Origin: Cristatella mucedo
Lineage: Eukaryota > Bryozoa > Phylactolaemata > Cristatellidae
NCBI GenBank assembly: GCA_009760855.2
Contig: WPIO01000125.1
Span: 124,001-188,000 of the forward strand
DNA: 64,000 nt
Direction: 5' to 3'
Shown: piece after piece, positions 1-23,900 of the stretch
Layout: the number at the start of each line of letters is the position of its first letter
Position numbering within the stretch: position 1 is the stretch's first letter
The notes under the pieces: model-generated
Database searches by the model: none
The model's input: only the letters and a program-made list of their open reading frames with translations
What the model was told of the DNA's origin: nothing
Made by a program: the position numbers and the translations under genes

Positions 1-165
1 AGATGCATAAGGAGACACCACTGTTTGACCCTCGGCCTTCATAACCTGCCAATTACAATGATTACAAAGAAGAAAAGGTGAAAGCCAAGCCAATGCATCT
101 GCTGGGCACCATCGTTAGCTGCCTGCCTGCTTGTCACTTACTTCTGCGGTGGATTGCTCTTTTAG

Positions 166-12887
<12,722 letters not shown>

Positions 12888-13298
12888 TGCTAATCGAAAG
12901 TGCTGTTTCTGAGCTGGACTGCCTGATCGAGATTCGCAAACTCGGTTAGACATGAGTGAGGAGGCACTCTGTAGCATGCTTATGCTACAGACGATCCAGG
13001 CTGTTAACGAGAAGCGTCAGCAGATGCGATGACACCAGATCTTGCCCCGTGGCCTTTGCTACAGGTCAGCAAATACATTACTGGAAATGACGGTTTTTAC
13101 AATGGACCGCCGAGGCTGCAATATATTTCGGACTGTCCCATGGTTCATTGCGTGAATACCTGCATTGATGTAGATTGGACGCTCGGTCACGCAGCAGAGC
13201 TCAAAGTCTAGTCACATCCTCTATCGCTGGGCGATTCTCAGTGCATTTCGTGCAATATGGCATCTGTAGTGGCATCGTGCCTAGTACTTATTGTGCAA

Positions 13299-13304
13299 AA
13301 TAAA
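13299..13304 (+). terminator. Candidate poly(A) signal of MAK
   Basis: AATAAA about 410 bp after the MAK stop codon, the first canonical signal downstream on this strand. Its use is inferred from position only. Confidence 0.45.
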
Positions 13305-13744
13305 GTACGTATTTTATTATGTCACTTACTGCATGGCTACATTGTTGCCTTTTGGAGTGACCCACTCGAATGTCAGATTGGAAAATCCTGTAACTCTTTA
13401 GCAAATGAGATCGATGGTAGATCAGCGAAAGCAGTCTACCGTTTGTCTATTTACATTGGGCTTTGCCAGTGCTGATTATATTTTCCATGCGAAAGATTTT
13501 ATTATAGATAGAGTGACGACCAAAATTTGCTTGGAGGTTGATAGCATGTAATGACTTGTATCCGGGGCTCCCTGACCCACCCAACTTGGCATAACTCCTT
13601 ACAGCTGTGTGCCTGCTACGGCACCGGGAAACATTTGCACCTGACATATAATTAGATAATAAGAGTAAGCTTAAAGTTAAAAAGTTTCACTGTACCTTTT
13701 AGGGGACTTTATAATATCATTTTTAGAACTTCTTTCATTTTGTC
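13305..13744 (+). other. Intergenic, nothing recognised
   Basis: Between the putative MAK 3' end and the first satellite. No coding or repeat homology seen. Confidence 0.5.
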
Positions 13745-13838
13745 TCGTTACTTTCTAGCATTTTATCCACCGCAAATCCATCGCATTCCGCTGTAAAGTG
13801 AAAGAAATACTATGCGCGGGAAGCTCCTTTTTATCGTC

Positions 13839-13878
13839 TTTTGTTGGGTACACTCTTTGAAAAGTGTACCCAACAAAA
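13839..13878 (+). repeat. 16-bp perfect inverted repeat inside satellite A
   Basis: TTTTGTTGGGTACACT and its exact reverse complement separated by 8 bp (CTTTGAAA). It replaces the usual spacer of one satellite unit; the neighbouring units keep the same orientation. Confidence 0.9.
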
Positions 13879-14965
13879 ATTTTACTAAAATTGACAACTG
13901 CGTTCTCGTGCAATGTGCTGCAATCGCTACAATGGCTCTGGGAATACCGAAATCCACGGCAATCCACCGCGAAACGATTGGAAATAGATTGCACTGAGCT
14001 CCATTTTTATTGCATATTAAAGCTCACTAGAACAAATGTGCAAAAATTTCACCAAAATTGTCAACTGCGTTCTCTTGCAATGTGCTGCAATCGCTACAAT
14101 GGCTCTGGGAATACCAAAATCCACGGCAATCCACCGCAAAACGATTGGAAATAGATTGCACTGAGCTCCATTTTTATTGCATATTAAAGCTCACTAGAAC
14201 AAATGCGCCCCACCTCCGTGTACATTCAAGCGATTTCGCATCCAGGCTCTCTAGCAATGCATGGCAATCAATTGAATGGCCTGGGAAAATAACGAAATCT
14301 ACTCTAATCCACTGCAAATAATCCTTAAATTGTAAGCACGAAGCTGCAGTTGACATTGTATATGACGCTAGACTCAGTTAAAAGCAAACCCACATAATGT
14401 TCTGCCGTTGTGCGTGCGTAATCTCGGACCATGGCCTAAAATCGACTGCTACGGGTCGGTCCCATCTTAACCCACTACAATACGCCACAAAACGACGGGA
14501 AGTCTTACACAAGAAGCTGTAATTTTGATTGCTCTACTCATTGATTATAGTGTACTCGCACAATTTTATCACAAATGCCTTGGATATTTACATGGAACCC
14601 ACTAAAACTGGCCGCGATGGCCCGGGCCACTACAACAATGTAGTGCATTCCCTCAACAAAATGTTCGGAAATATGTTTCTTATCGCTTCAATCTACGAGG
14701 TCGTACCTCAAGTTCTCATTCCACATAAAATTTCATTGTGCTCAATGTTTAACCATTTCATTTTTAATCCATTTTGCACCTTATTTATCGGGCAATTCAC
14801 AGCAACCGACAGCAATGGCCGAGTCAATACCGAAATTCGTCACTAATAGACCAGAAGCTACCATTCTTCGTGCATTTAACATTTCGCTATGTTTGAACAG
14901 TACCCACATAATTTAACTCTTTTAGAGTGTTCGATCTGGAGCTTTGCGTGGCATACGACAGCAAT

Positions 14966-16580
14966 GGCACGAGCAACGAGTCGTGGCAGACCAACTGAAC
15001 TCATATATTGTAACTTCCAAACTTGCTGGCAAGTGCAAGTCTGGTCTTGGAGCTAATCGCTCCATAGAGTCGGCATTGCTTCGCGTGTATAACGACCTAC
15101 CTACGAATGCAGACTTAGCTAGAGTCGTTCTGCTTGTTTTACCCGATCTTTGGGCAGCTTTTGATACGACCAATCACCGAGTCCTTTTTGAGCTCCTCTC
15201 ATCTCGCCTGGGCATCACGGGCACTGCACTGCAGTGGTCCAGGTCCTATCTCAGCGGGAGACCCCCCGAGTAGTGATATGAATGGACAAAGATCATCCGA
15301 GGAACCTCTGTAATATGGGGTACCTCAGGGTTTGTGCTTGGTCCCGTTCTTTTCACGGTTTACACCCTCTCTCTAGCCAATGTGATTGTCAGGCTCAATC
15401 TAGGCTTTCACTTCTATGCAGATGACACTCAACTGTACCTTTGCTTTGATTCCTTCCAGCCCTCCAGCACGTCGAATTCTTTCGACTCCCTTGCTGCATG
15501 TATTGATGACATCCGCACATGGGTGGCAGCAAATTTTCCTGAATCGAATGATGATAAAACCAAAGTATTAGTTATGGGTGAACCAAGTGTGATTCAGAAT
15601 TTTGAAAGGTTTAATAATAATAATAATAATGCACTTGATAAAGTGCCCTCAGAGAACTCAATCTCTTCCTAGGCGCTTTACATTTATACGCTCTAAATCG
15701 GCTGAGCTAGCATATCTCCTGTTGAATCCACAGAAAATCTAGGTGCCACGTTCCAAAGTGACCTTTCATTAGACGACCGCATCAGCTCTACAATCAAGTC
15801 TGCCTACTTTCAGCTACATAACAAGCTAAAATCTGGGCTTGATTTGACAGGGATACCACATCTACATTGGTCAACGAATTTGTGACATCCCGTCTTGACT
15901 TCTGTAACTAACAGCTTGCTGCTATACAGGTCTGTGCAATCGGGCGCTTACAGCTTGTGCAAAACTCTGAAGCTTGGCTTGTCTGTCGTGAGCGTCGCAG
16001 TTGCCACATCACACCGCTTCTCGCCGACCTGCACTAACTCCCAATCAAGCAACGGCACCGACTTCAAGGTTATGTCACTCACTTTTAAATCCCTTCATTC
16101 TTTGGCTCCAGTCTACCTATTATATGCACTCCCCCACCTGGCTAAGCATCGTTCCACCCGTATTTATGGCCTCTAATCGTTTGACTATACCTCGTACAAA
16201 CCTCAAATCCTTTAGAGACCTTGCCTTTAATTCGGTTACTCCCAAAGCCTGAAATCCATCTCCGACTTGCGTCACAGCGTTCCCTGACCGACGTTTCCCT
16301 GACATTAAAAAAAAAGCTTAAAAACGCACCTATTTATATTTATCCCAGCATTTAATGTGTCCATGCGATTCTTTCTTTGTGTGACTATGCATGCTGCCGT
16401 TTACCATATTTGCATGCTGACTCTGTGCATGTCACCTCTAGCCACGTTATGTTTGTTCATTGAGCATTCTGCCGCTAACCATTAGACCATGTTTCCTTTG
16501 AAGCAAATGTAAAGTGCCTAGAAAGAGATTGAGCTCTCTGAGAGCGCTATATCAAGTGTATCGTTATTACCATTATTAAT
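14966..16580 (+). mobile_element. LINE family 1 copy with reverse transcriptase remnant
   Basis: Starts at ERVVADQLN of the RT region and runs through DLWAAFDT, GFHFYADDTQLYL (YADD catalytic motif), the C-terminal domain, 3' UTR, stem-loop and ATT tail. Frameshifts and stops make it dead. A short antisense LINE tail (15612-15690) is inserted after the NDDKTKVLVMG motif. CR1/L2-type by its YADD and C-terminal motifs. Confidence 0.88.
15612..15690 (-). mobile_element. LINE family 1 tail nested in another LINE copy
   Basis: (AAT)n, GCACTTGATAAAGTGCCCTC and the stem-loop in antisense, interrupting the sense LINE coding region. Confidence 0.8.
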
Positions 16581-16622
16581 TCATTGTTATCCACCGAAAA
16601 TCGCTAGAAAGTAGTTAAACCT

Positions 16623-16680
16623 GCAGCAAATGTGAAGCGCCTCGAAAGAGATTGAGTTCTCTGAGGGTGCTTTATCAAGT

Positions 16681-16712
<32 letters not shown>
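16623..16712 (+). mobile_element. LINE family 1, 3' tail only
   Basis: GCAGCAAATGTGAAGCGCCT stem-loop and (ATT)n. A separate, very truncated insertion just after the 16.58 kb tail, with about 40 bp of satellite between. Confidence 0.85.
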
Positions 16713-16714
<2 letters not shown>

Positions 16715-17870
16715 CGTTCTTGAGTATTACAGCGAACAGAGTTTAAAAGGTAACCACATTACTTAAACCTATGGGCACGTACAATCTCGTGACAATGCAC
16801 AGCAATCGATTCCAGTGGCTCGGGATAATGCAGCAAACTATTAAAATCCATCGCAAGTCCTCCACTTCTTGGCTGTGCGATGCTTCTCAGTTCTCATTGT
16901 ACATGACTTCGGAGTCTGTTAAAGTTAATCTAAGATTTTTTACACGTTATTTTTCGGGCAATGCACGGCAATCGTCAGTAATTGCCTGGGCCTATACCGC
17001 AATCTTTCGCAATTCTCGTTGCGTATACAAATTCACTATGTTCAAATCAAAGTGCACTCACATAATGTTAACCAATCATTTTGGTGGAAATACGAGATCA
17101 CACTGTAATTGAAGTTCAACCACGTCATTTTAACCGATCGCGAGTGTAAAGCCTTGGGCAATTAATTGCAATCAACAGCAATGACCGGTTGCCATATTGC
17201 ATTTGGTCGCAAATCGACTAGAAATTGGCTTCGCGAAGCTCCGATTTTTGTTATATATTAAAGCGCACCCATGTTTCTAGTGCACCCACATAATTTCGAC
17301 CAAGTGGGTACGTACAATCTCGGGAAGTGCTTGGAAATCGACAATGGCCCGGGAAAATAAGGCAATTCATTATGATCCGTCATTACGATCCATCATGACC
17401 AACAGAAATTGACGAACCATTCTAGATTTATCATTGCTGTACGCTCTATTTACGGACAGAAATGCGATTGCGAATGCTCATTCGCGAAAGCTGCACTGCC
17501 ATCGAATCCAATGCCCATGGCCAATACCACCAGCTACTGCAATCCGCCGAATCGATCAGAAATTGGCTTTGCGAAGCTTAAGTTTAGATTTTGTATTGCC
17601 GTGCACTTTGTTTAAAGTGCCTTCCTTTGCACACGTGTATTCTCAGGAAATGTGCAGAAACCGATCGCAATGTCTCTCGCAGAGCCGTGCGCAATAAGCT
17701 CCAGGCTTTGATGTTGCCTATTGCACTGCAGTCTCTGCACGATGTGTGCTCACACAACTCCAGGTTAACTGTGTATGGGCATTTGTGTGCAATATACCGC
17801 ATTGTAAATACTGCAATCAGCTCGAATACGCAGCGAATACTCTCGAAGTTAGCTCCGTGCAGATCTAATG

Positions 17871-19011
17871 TATTTGCAAATTAATGTTCACTCCGTCGAT
17901 GCATTGAGCCTGTTCGTTGTCAAGCAATGCTTTACGGCTGCCCTGCTCCTATACCGTCCGCATAAGTTCGGAATTGGTGCTGAATCTATCAGTTGCTAGC
18001 CGTTCTGCAAAGCTTAGGTCCCAACCAGTATCTGTTGAGCATCGGCAAGTACTAAACAGTTGCGGTCGCTGCGATCGCTGCGGCGTAAGGACGTGAGGGC
18101 AGAAGCAGCTCCAGCTAAAATGATGCCTTGGGCTGGTAAGACTATCCACAGTCACAGAAATTTTCCACAAAACGGTCGGAATTACACTAAGAAGCATGCA
18201 CTTTCTCAATAAAAACAATACAAAGCACCTTACAAAGCGGGAGCGAGTACGCTAATACGAGACACCTTTGATAATTGATATTCTTTGCGACAAGCGAGCC
18301 GCATTTAAAGCTGTTCCCGAAAAAAAGTCCCTGCAGGATGTTGACCGGTTTTTAATAGCCCTCATCGTATCGAAAGGAAGAGATTTTTATGTCCCCGCCT
18401 TTTCACTTATCCGATCCTAGCTATCGACGGCCTCTACTCATGGCTTTTCGCTCGAGGCCTTTAACCTGCGCTAGTTTCGGCTCTGACACCAAAGGGTGCA
18501 AAAATTCCACGCGAGCCAAACTAAGTAAACTTCAGTTACTCTTCATCTTAAGCGCACCAAACGTAAGCGCATGCAGCTGTAAGCAGTCGGGAAAATGGAG
18601 CGATATTTTTCGAAGTTTCTCAGGTCCGGTGAGGTAAGTGAGCCCGACTTCATGAGCACGATTTGTGAGAAGCTTTCGGTGGGTGGCTTAGAGACAGTGT
18701 GCCTTGCACGCCCAAACTATTGCTGACGACTGACGATGTCTCATATCTTCCGGCAATACTGACGAGACAGCTCTGCCAGCGACACGCGTCTGACAAGTTA
18801 CCGGGCCAAGCTTCTTGATGAGTAGCCGACTGCATCAAGCGGTCGGCTGCTTCGCCGAACTGCCTTGCTGCGGGCTCATTAGGGCGTCAGAGCTTGAGCA
18901 CAGTCTACGAGCCTCCAAAAACCCTACTACCGACCAAATTTAGAATACCTGATCTGGAGTCTGCCCAGTAGTTTGGTCAGTAAACGAAAGAGAAAGAGCG
19001 AAACCACTGCT
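17871..19011 (+). other. Intergenic, nothing recognised
   Basis: No convincing exon or repeat homology on either strand; short open frames lack motifs. Confidence 0.5.
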
Positions 19012-19598
19012 TCACAGTTACCACATCACACCACTTCTCGCCGACCTGCACCGGCTATCAGTCAAGCAACGGATCGACTTCAAGGTTTTGTAGCTAACTT
19101 TTAGGTCACTTCATTCTTTGGCTCCAGCCTATCTCTAAGATCTATTCCCCCACCAGGCCAAGCATCGTACCACCCGCTTTTCGGAATCTAACAGTTTACA
19201 AATACCTCGTACAAACCTCGAATCCTTTGGAGACCGTGCATTTACTTCGTATGCTCCCAAAGCCTGGAACTCACTCCCGACTTGCGTCACGACATCCCCT
19301 GACTTAACTACATTTAAAAAGAACTTAAAAACACCTATTTAAGACAGCATTTAGTGGGTCCCTACGATTCATCCTTTATGTGCTTATGCGTGCTGACACT
19401 GCATGCTGCCACTAACCTCACTCGCATGCTGGCCCTGTGCATGTCACCCCTAACCATGTTATTCTTGTAGTCTATCAAGCATGATATCGCTCACCATTCG
19501 ATCGCTTTTCCCTTTGCAGCAAATGTAAAGCGCCTAGAAAGAGATTGAGTTCTCTGAGGGCACTTTATCAAGTGTATTGCTGTTATTATTATTATTAC
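19012..19598 (+). mobile_element. LINE family 1, 3' half
   Basis: From the C-terminal coding domain (ending in an AWNSLPTCV-like stretch) through the 3' UTR, stem-loop and ATT tail. Butts directly against an antisense RT segment. Confidence 0.85.
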
Positions 19599-19599
19599 G

Positions 19600-20200
19600 A
19601 CTAGTAAGTTGGTTTTATCATCATTCGATTTAAGAAAATTTGATGTTATCCATGTGCAGATGTCATCAATACATGCAGCAAGGGAGTTGAGAGAATTCGA
19701 CGTGCTGGAAGGCTGGGACGGATCAAAGCAAAGGTACAACTTAGTGTCATCCGCATAGAAGTGAAAGCCTAACTTGTGCTTGGCAATCACATCGGCAGTA
19801 GGAAGAGTATAAACCGTGCAAAGAACGGGACCAAGTACGGAGCTCCGAGGAACCCCATATTTCAGGGGTTCCTCAGATTATCTTTGTCCATTCACGTCAA
19901 TACTCTGGAGTCTCCCACTGAGATATGACCTGAACCATTGCAGAGCAGTTGCAGTGATGCCCAGGCGAGATGAGAGGCGCTCAAGAAGGACCTGCTGATC
20001 ATTAGTATCTAAAGCTGCCCAGAGATCGAGCAAAGCAAGCAGAGATACTCTACCTATGTCTGCATTCATAAGTAGGTCGTTGTCCAACCGAAGCAGTGCT
20101 GACTCTGTGGAGTGATTAGCTCTAAAACCAGACTGGAACTTACTAGCAAGGTGTGAGGTTTCGATATATGAGTTCAGCTGGTCCTCCACGACCCGTTCCA
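19600..20200 (-). mobile_element. LINE family 1, reverse transcriptase segment
   Basis: On the minus strand: DQLNSYIETSHLASKFQSGF, DLWAALDT, GFHFYADDTKLYL and FLKSNDDKTN. Lacks the 3' half, which lies in opposite orientation immediately to the left. Confidence 0.85.
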
Positions 20201-20229
20201 GTCCGTCCAGTCAGTCCATCCGCGTATCT

Positions 20230-20255
20230 CTATATATATATATATATATATATAT
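20230..20255 (+). repeat. (TA)n microsatellite
   Basis: About 13 TA units flanked by CGCGTATC repeats upstream of Rab10. Confidence 0.9.
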
Positions 20256-20259
20256 CCGC

Positions 20260-20809
20260 GTATCTATCCGCATAATCCGCACAGTATCCTCGGCTGCGCA
20301 AGCTGCGTTCATCGTCGGCTAACTGGCTATGATGCTGGCTATGAGGCTGGCTACCTGTGGCTCCCGTCCGCTTTGAGCATCACCCGCAGACGGCCGCTGC
20401 GAGACGAGCAGTGAACATTTTAGTAGTCCGCTCGCTGAGAACTAGCGCATAAAAAACCACTCTCCGGACGGCGGGTCAGAGGCTGGGTGGAGGGGAGGGA
20501 GTTCGGCGGGACAGCTGAGGCACGCCTGAGCTCGCCGGATATTAATCACCGAGGAATTCGTACACGTGACCGAACTGGTGCGGTTACGCGGCCGGCTGCG
20601 TCCCGCGTAGTTGCTACCTGCAGAAAAATGACTAGGCCATACTGAGACGACGCACGGGCGGCAGTTAAAGGTGCCATTTCCTTCATAGCGGGGCAGAGGG
20701 TGCTCGTGACCGGGGTCGCTCTCCGACGCGTCGTATCCCCGTCGTTTTCTCTGGCTGCTCGCTCCCTGACGGGCCGATTCGTCTGCGGCTTCACGTGCCC
20801 GCGTGCTCA
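20260..20809 (+). promoter_or_regulatory. CpG-rich promoter/5' UTR region of Rab10
   Basis: Sharp rise in CpG dinucleotides leading into the Rab10 start codon and continuing into intron 1. No TATA box is evident near the start. The transcription start is not determined. Confidence 0.5.
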
Positions 20810-20936
20810 ATGGCGAAGAAAACGTACGACCTGCTGTTCAAATTGCTCCTCATCGGAGATTCGGGAGTCGGTAAAACGTGCCTGCTGTTCAGATTTTCAG
20901 ACGACGCTTTTAACACTACCTTCATCTCCACCATCG
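20810..20936 (+). CDS. RAB10: Rab10 exon 1
   Basis: ATG at 20810; 42 codons to STI plus one base of Gly43; donor GTAAGT at 20937. Contains the P-loop and switch I. Confidence 0.97.
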
Positions 20937-23900
20937 GTAAGTTCCGGAACATGCTCGCGCTACCGAGCCGGTCGTTATGTGTCGACGTGTGATATCAAGG
21001 TGACGCGATGCGGCTGATATCGGCGAGGGCCTCCCGGGTAGTTAGCGCGAGAGCGACCCAGTAGATCGCACTTTCCGCCGGACGTCGGTCCGCTCGGGCC
21101 CGGCAGACTTTCCCAAGTGCTCTGGTAGCCTGAAGTCCGGGGGGGGGAAGGGGGGGGGGGGGGGGGGTCAGCCCGTAGCGACCGCCAGCTGTCGTCCCAT
21201 CGCGGGGCGGCTGCCCGCTGGGCCATTATTCGCGGTGTTTCGCCAGTCGCCACCGCTGGCAGTCGAGGTGGACGCGCTGAGGCCTCTTTACCTCGTCTTA
21301 AGTCTTTTGACCTCTACTAGCTACATCATGTCAAGTTTCGGCGCCTACCCGTATGGGCTGCTAGTAATGTGAAGTAATGTATCTGTGTCTGTAGCTCCAC
21401 AAAGCCACAAGGACTAAGTGGGTGTTACGTAAGAGAGTTGTGTACAGCGAACCCGCAGCCTAAGCAGCTTTCGGTTTGGCTCCTTCGTACCTAGCTGAAC
21501 TGCTGCATCAGTTTCAGCCTGTTCGAGCCCTCAGGTCCTGTGTGGACAATAAATTAGCTGTCCCATTCCTCTGCTTAAAGACAGTTGGCGACAGAAGCTT
21601 TAGCTCCGCAGGTCCTAGACTGTGGAACTCGCTTCCGAAATTCTTACGCAACAACTACTCTCCTACTGCCGACTATGGCACATCCTTTTCAGCTGTCCTG
21701 AGCTGCTACTTCTATGCTACTCACTGCTCTTCTGACTCTGCTATGCTTCCCACTTTCTCTTTGTTTCGTGAGACGAAGTCTGTTGGCTACCGAATGCGTA
21801 CCGAAAGCCGCTTAGGCTGTGAGTGGGCCATACAAAACTCGCCTGTGTAACACCCACATGGTCTTTATGACTTTGTGGAGTTACAGACGGAGATACATCA
21901 CATCACATGCATTCGGTAGCCAACAGACTTCGTCTCACGCAACAAGGAGAAAGTGAGAAGTATTGCTGACTCACGAGAGCAGCGGAGGTAGTGAGCAGCA
22001 CGACAGTAGCAGCCCAGGACCACTGGAAAGGATGTGCCATAGTAGTCGGCAGCAGGAGAGTAACTGTCGTTGCTTAAGAATCGTGGGAGTGAGCTCCACA
22101 GTCTAGGACCTGCAGAGCATAAGCTGTTGCCGAATTTGTAAGCGAAGGAGTGCCTATGGGTCTGCAGCTGCCCTGCGAATGCAGGGATTAGCCAGTCTTC
22201 TTTTACCCTGCTGTCCTGCTCGGCTTGGCGGTCGGCCTCTAGCCCATGGCTGCTAGCAGCTGCATAATCGCTAAAGTGCATGCATGCTGTCAGCCGCCTA
22301 AGTGCATGCATGCTGTCAACCTTGCCCTGGCTGCTGTGTGGTGCGATCTGGCTGGTGTGGCTGGCTGTGCAGGAGTCCACGGACGAGTGCTGGCTGGCCG
22401 AAGCCACCTGGGCTAAAAACTATTGTTTTCTCTCTCCAGCCAGCAGCTGCATTCAGGGCCTCGTGCGCGATTCGCTTATAGGCATTGATTTCAAGATCAA
22501 GACTGTCGAGCTCGGCGGCAAGAAGATCAAGCTTCAGATATGGTGAGCCAGCTGAACTGCCCCCCCCCCAGGCCAGTGGCACCATCCTCATTCACGGCCG
22601 ACACTTGGCCTGCTACTACTTCGTGCCATTATTTATGCATGCACGAAGGCCCTATGTTGCCTGGCATCGACATCTTTGTACTGGTTGCTAATGTGCCTCT
22701 GCCATTTTGCTACCTCATGACCGCTCGGGTGAAGCCTAGTAGATACTGTTGAGACCACCACCAGAGCACCAGGCAGCAAATTGGCATTTTGTAAGATACC
22801 ACCATTATGTATGGCTCTTGCCACTCGGTGCTACGGCTGCCAGTCGGTGGTGGGCGCTCTGCACGGTTGTACATAGCATTTGCAGATTGATTGGACACCT
22901 TCGAAAAATATGCCTCAGTACCTAAGTGACGGCTCTAGCTGCTAACTAACTGCTGTATGTGCGTACAATTGCTCATGCTGAAACGTGTTACGCTGGTCCT
23001 GGTCGTCGTGGTTATAGTTGAACTGATTCTCCATTTTCACCAGCTCCCTTTCTTTCCTGTGCTTTCTTTCCGTCTGTCACCTGTCCGCTTCTCATTTTTT
23101 CTCTTCACACTATTTCACACCCGCTTCTCGTTTTTGTTGTTGCACACTCTCTTCATTCCTTTCTGTCTGCTTGTCCTCGCTTTCTTGTTCGCTCTCTCTC
23201 TCTATTCCTGTTTCTCACTCACAATCCCTTTCTGCTATCATAACTTTGTTGCGATCTTTCTTTTTTCTCTTTTTATGTTGGGCTGTGTGCCTTCTCTTTT
23301 TTTACGTGCTCTCCTTTCCCTGTTCTCTTTTTCTCTCTCTCCTCTGTTCTCTTTCTCGTCCTTTTATTACTTCGCCTCTTGTCTGAAATATTTCTTTCTT
23401 GCAAAATGTCATTTCCCAGGTAGCCTGCTTCATATCTTGTATGGAGCTCATATTCATATCCTGTAACGTTGTGACCCAAACCTCCTTTGCTCATGCCATG
23501 AGTGGGTTTGCTCTCTGCTGTCGTTTTGCACTTTTGGAAGCATACATAGGTAGAAAAGCTTTGCCACGATTGTCAGTTGTAGATTGAGTGAGATCTCCTT
23601 ATCGGTTTCTCTGTTGTGTTAGCATTGGTTTAACCCTATGCAAGCCACTCCCCCGTGTTTCGAGTTTTACCAAAAATTCTCTGACCTTGAAGTGCTGCTT
23701 GCTGGCAACTATCAAGGCCGGCAGACACAACATAAACATTATGTGTAGCATAATGATACCGCTGCTCTGTCTGCATCGCGATTCGACAAAAGCTACGTCT
23801 TGAAATATTTTCGACAGCTTTTGCCTTTAAAGCACTGTATCCGGGCCAATGTATGATAGTTATCGACAGGTTGAGACTGGTTTGTTACCATCGGCCGTTT

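Larger units (their letters stand above)
13745..17870 (+). repeat. Satellite A: degenerate ~167-bp tandem array, split by LINEs
   Basis: Two clear units start CGTTCTCGTG at 13901 and CGTTCTCTTG at 14068, 167 bp apart and nearly identical (GCAATGTGCTGCAATCGCTA, AATCCACCGCAAAACGATTG). Decayed units with the same landmarks (GGCAATCRACAGCAATGGCC, GAAATTGGCTT, GCGAAGCTCC) continue to about 17870. LINE insertions occupy 14966-16580 and 16623-16712, with a scrap of satellite between them. Confidence 0.75.

Noticed and set aside
13745-14340. CRISPR-like array
   Set aside because: The repeated units are about 167 bp, contiguous and without unique spacers, in a eukaryotic genome; this is a satellite.
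19012-20200. Twin-priming inversion of one LINE
   Set aside because: In twin priming the inverted 5' part lies upstream of the sense 3' part; here it is downstream of the tail.
23030-23400. Hydrophobic 169-codon frame resembling membrane segments
   Set aside because: It arises from pyrimidine-rich low-complexity DNA in Rab10 intron 2, with no motif.
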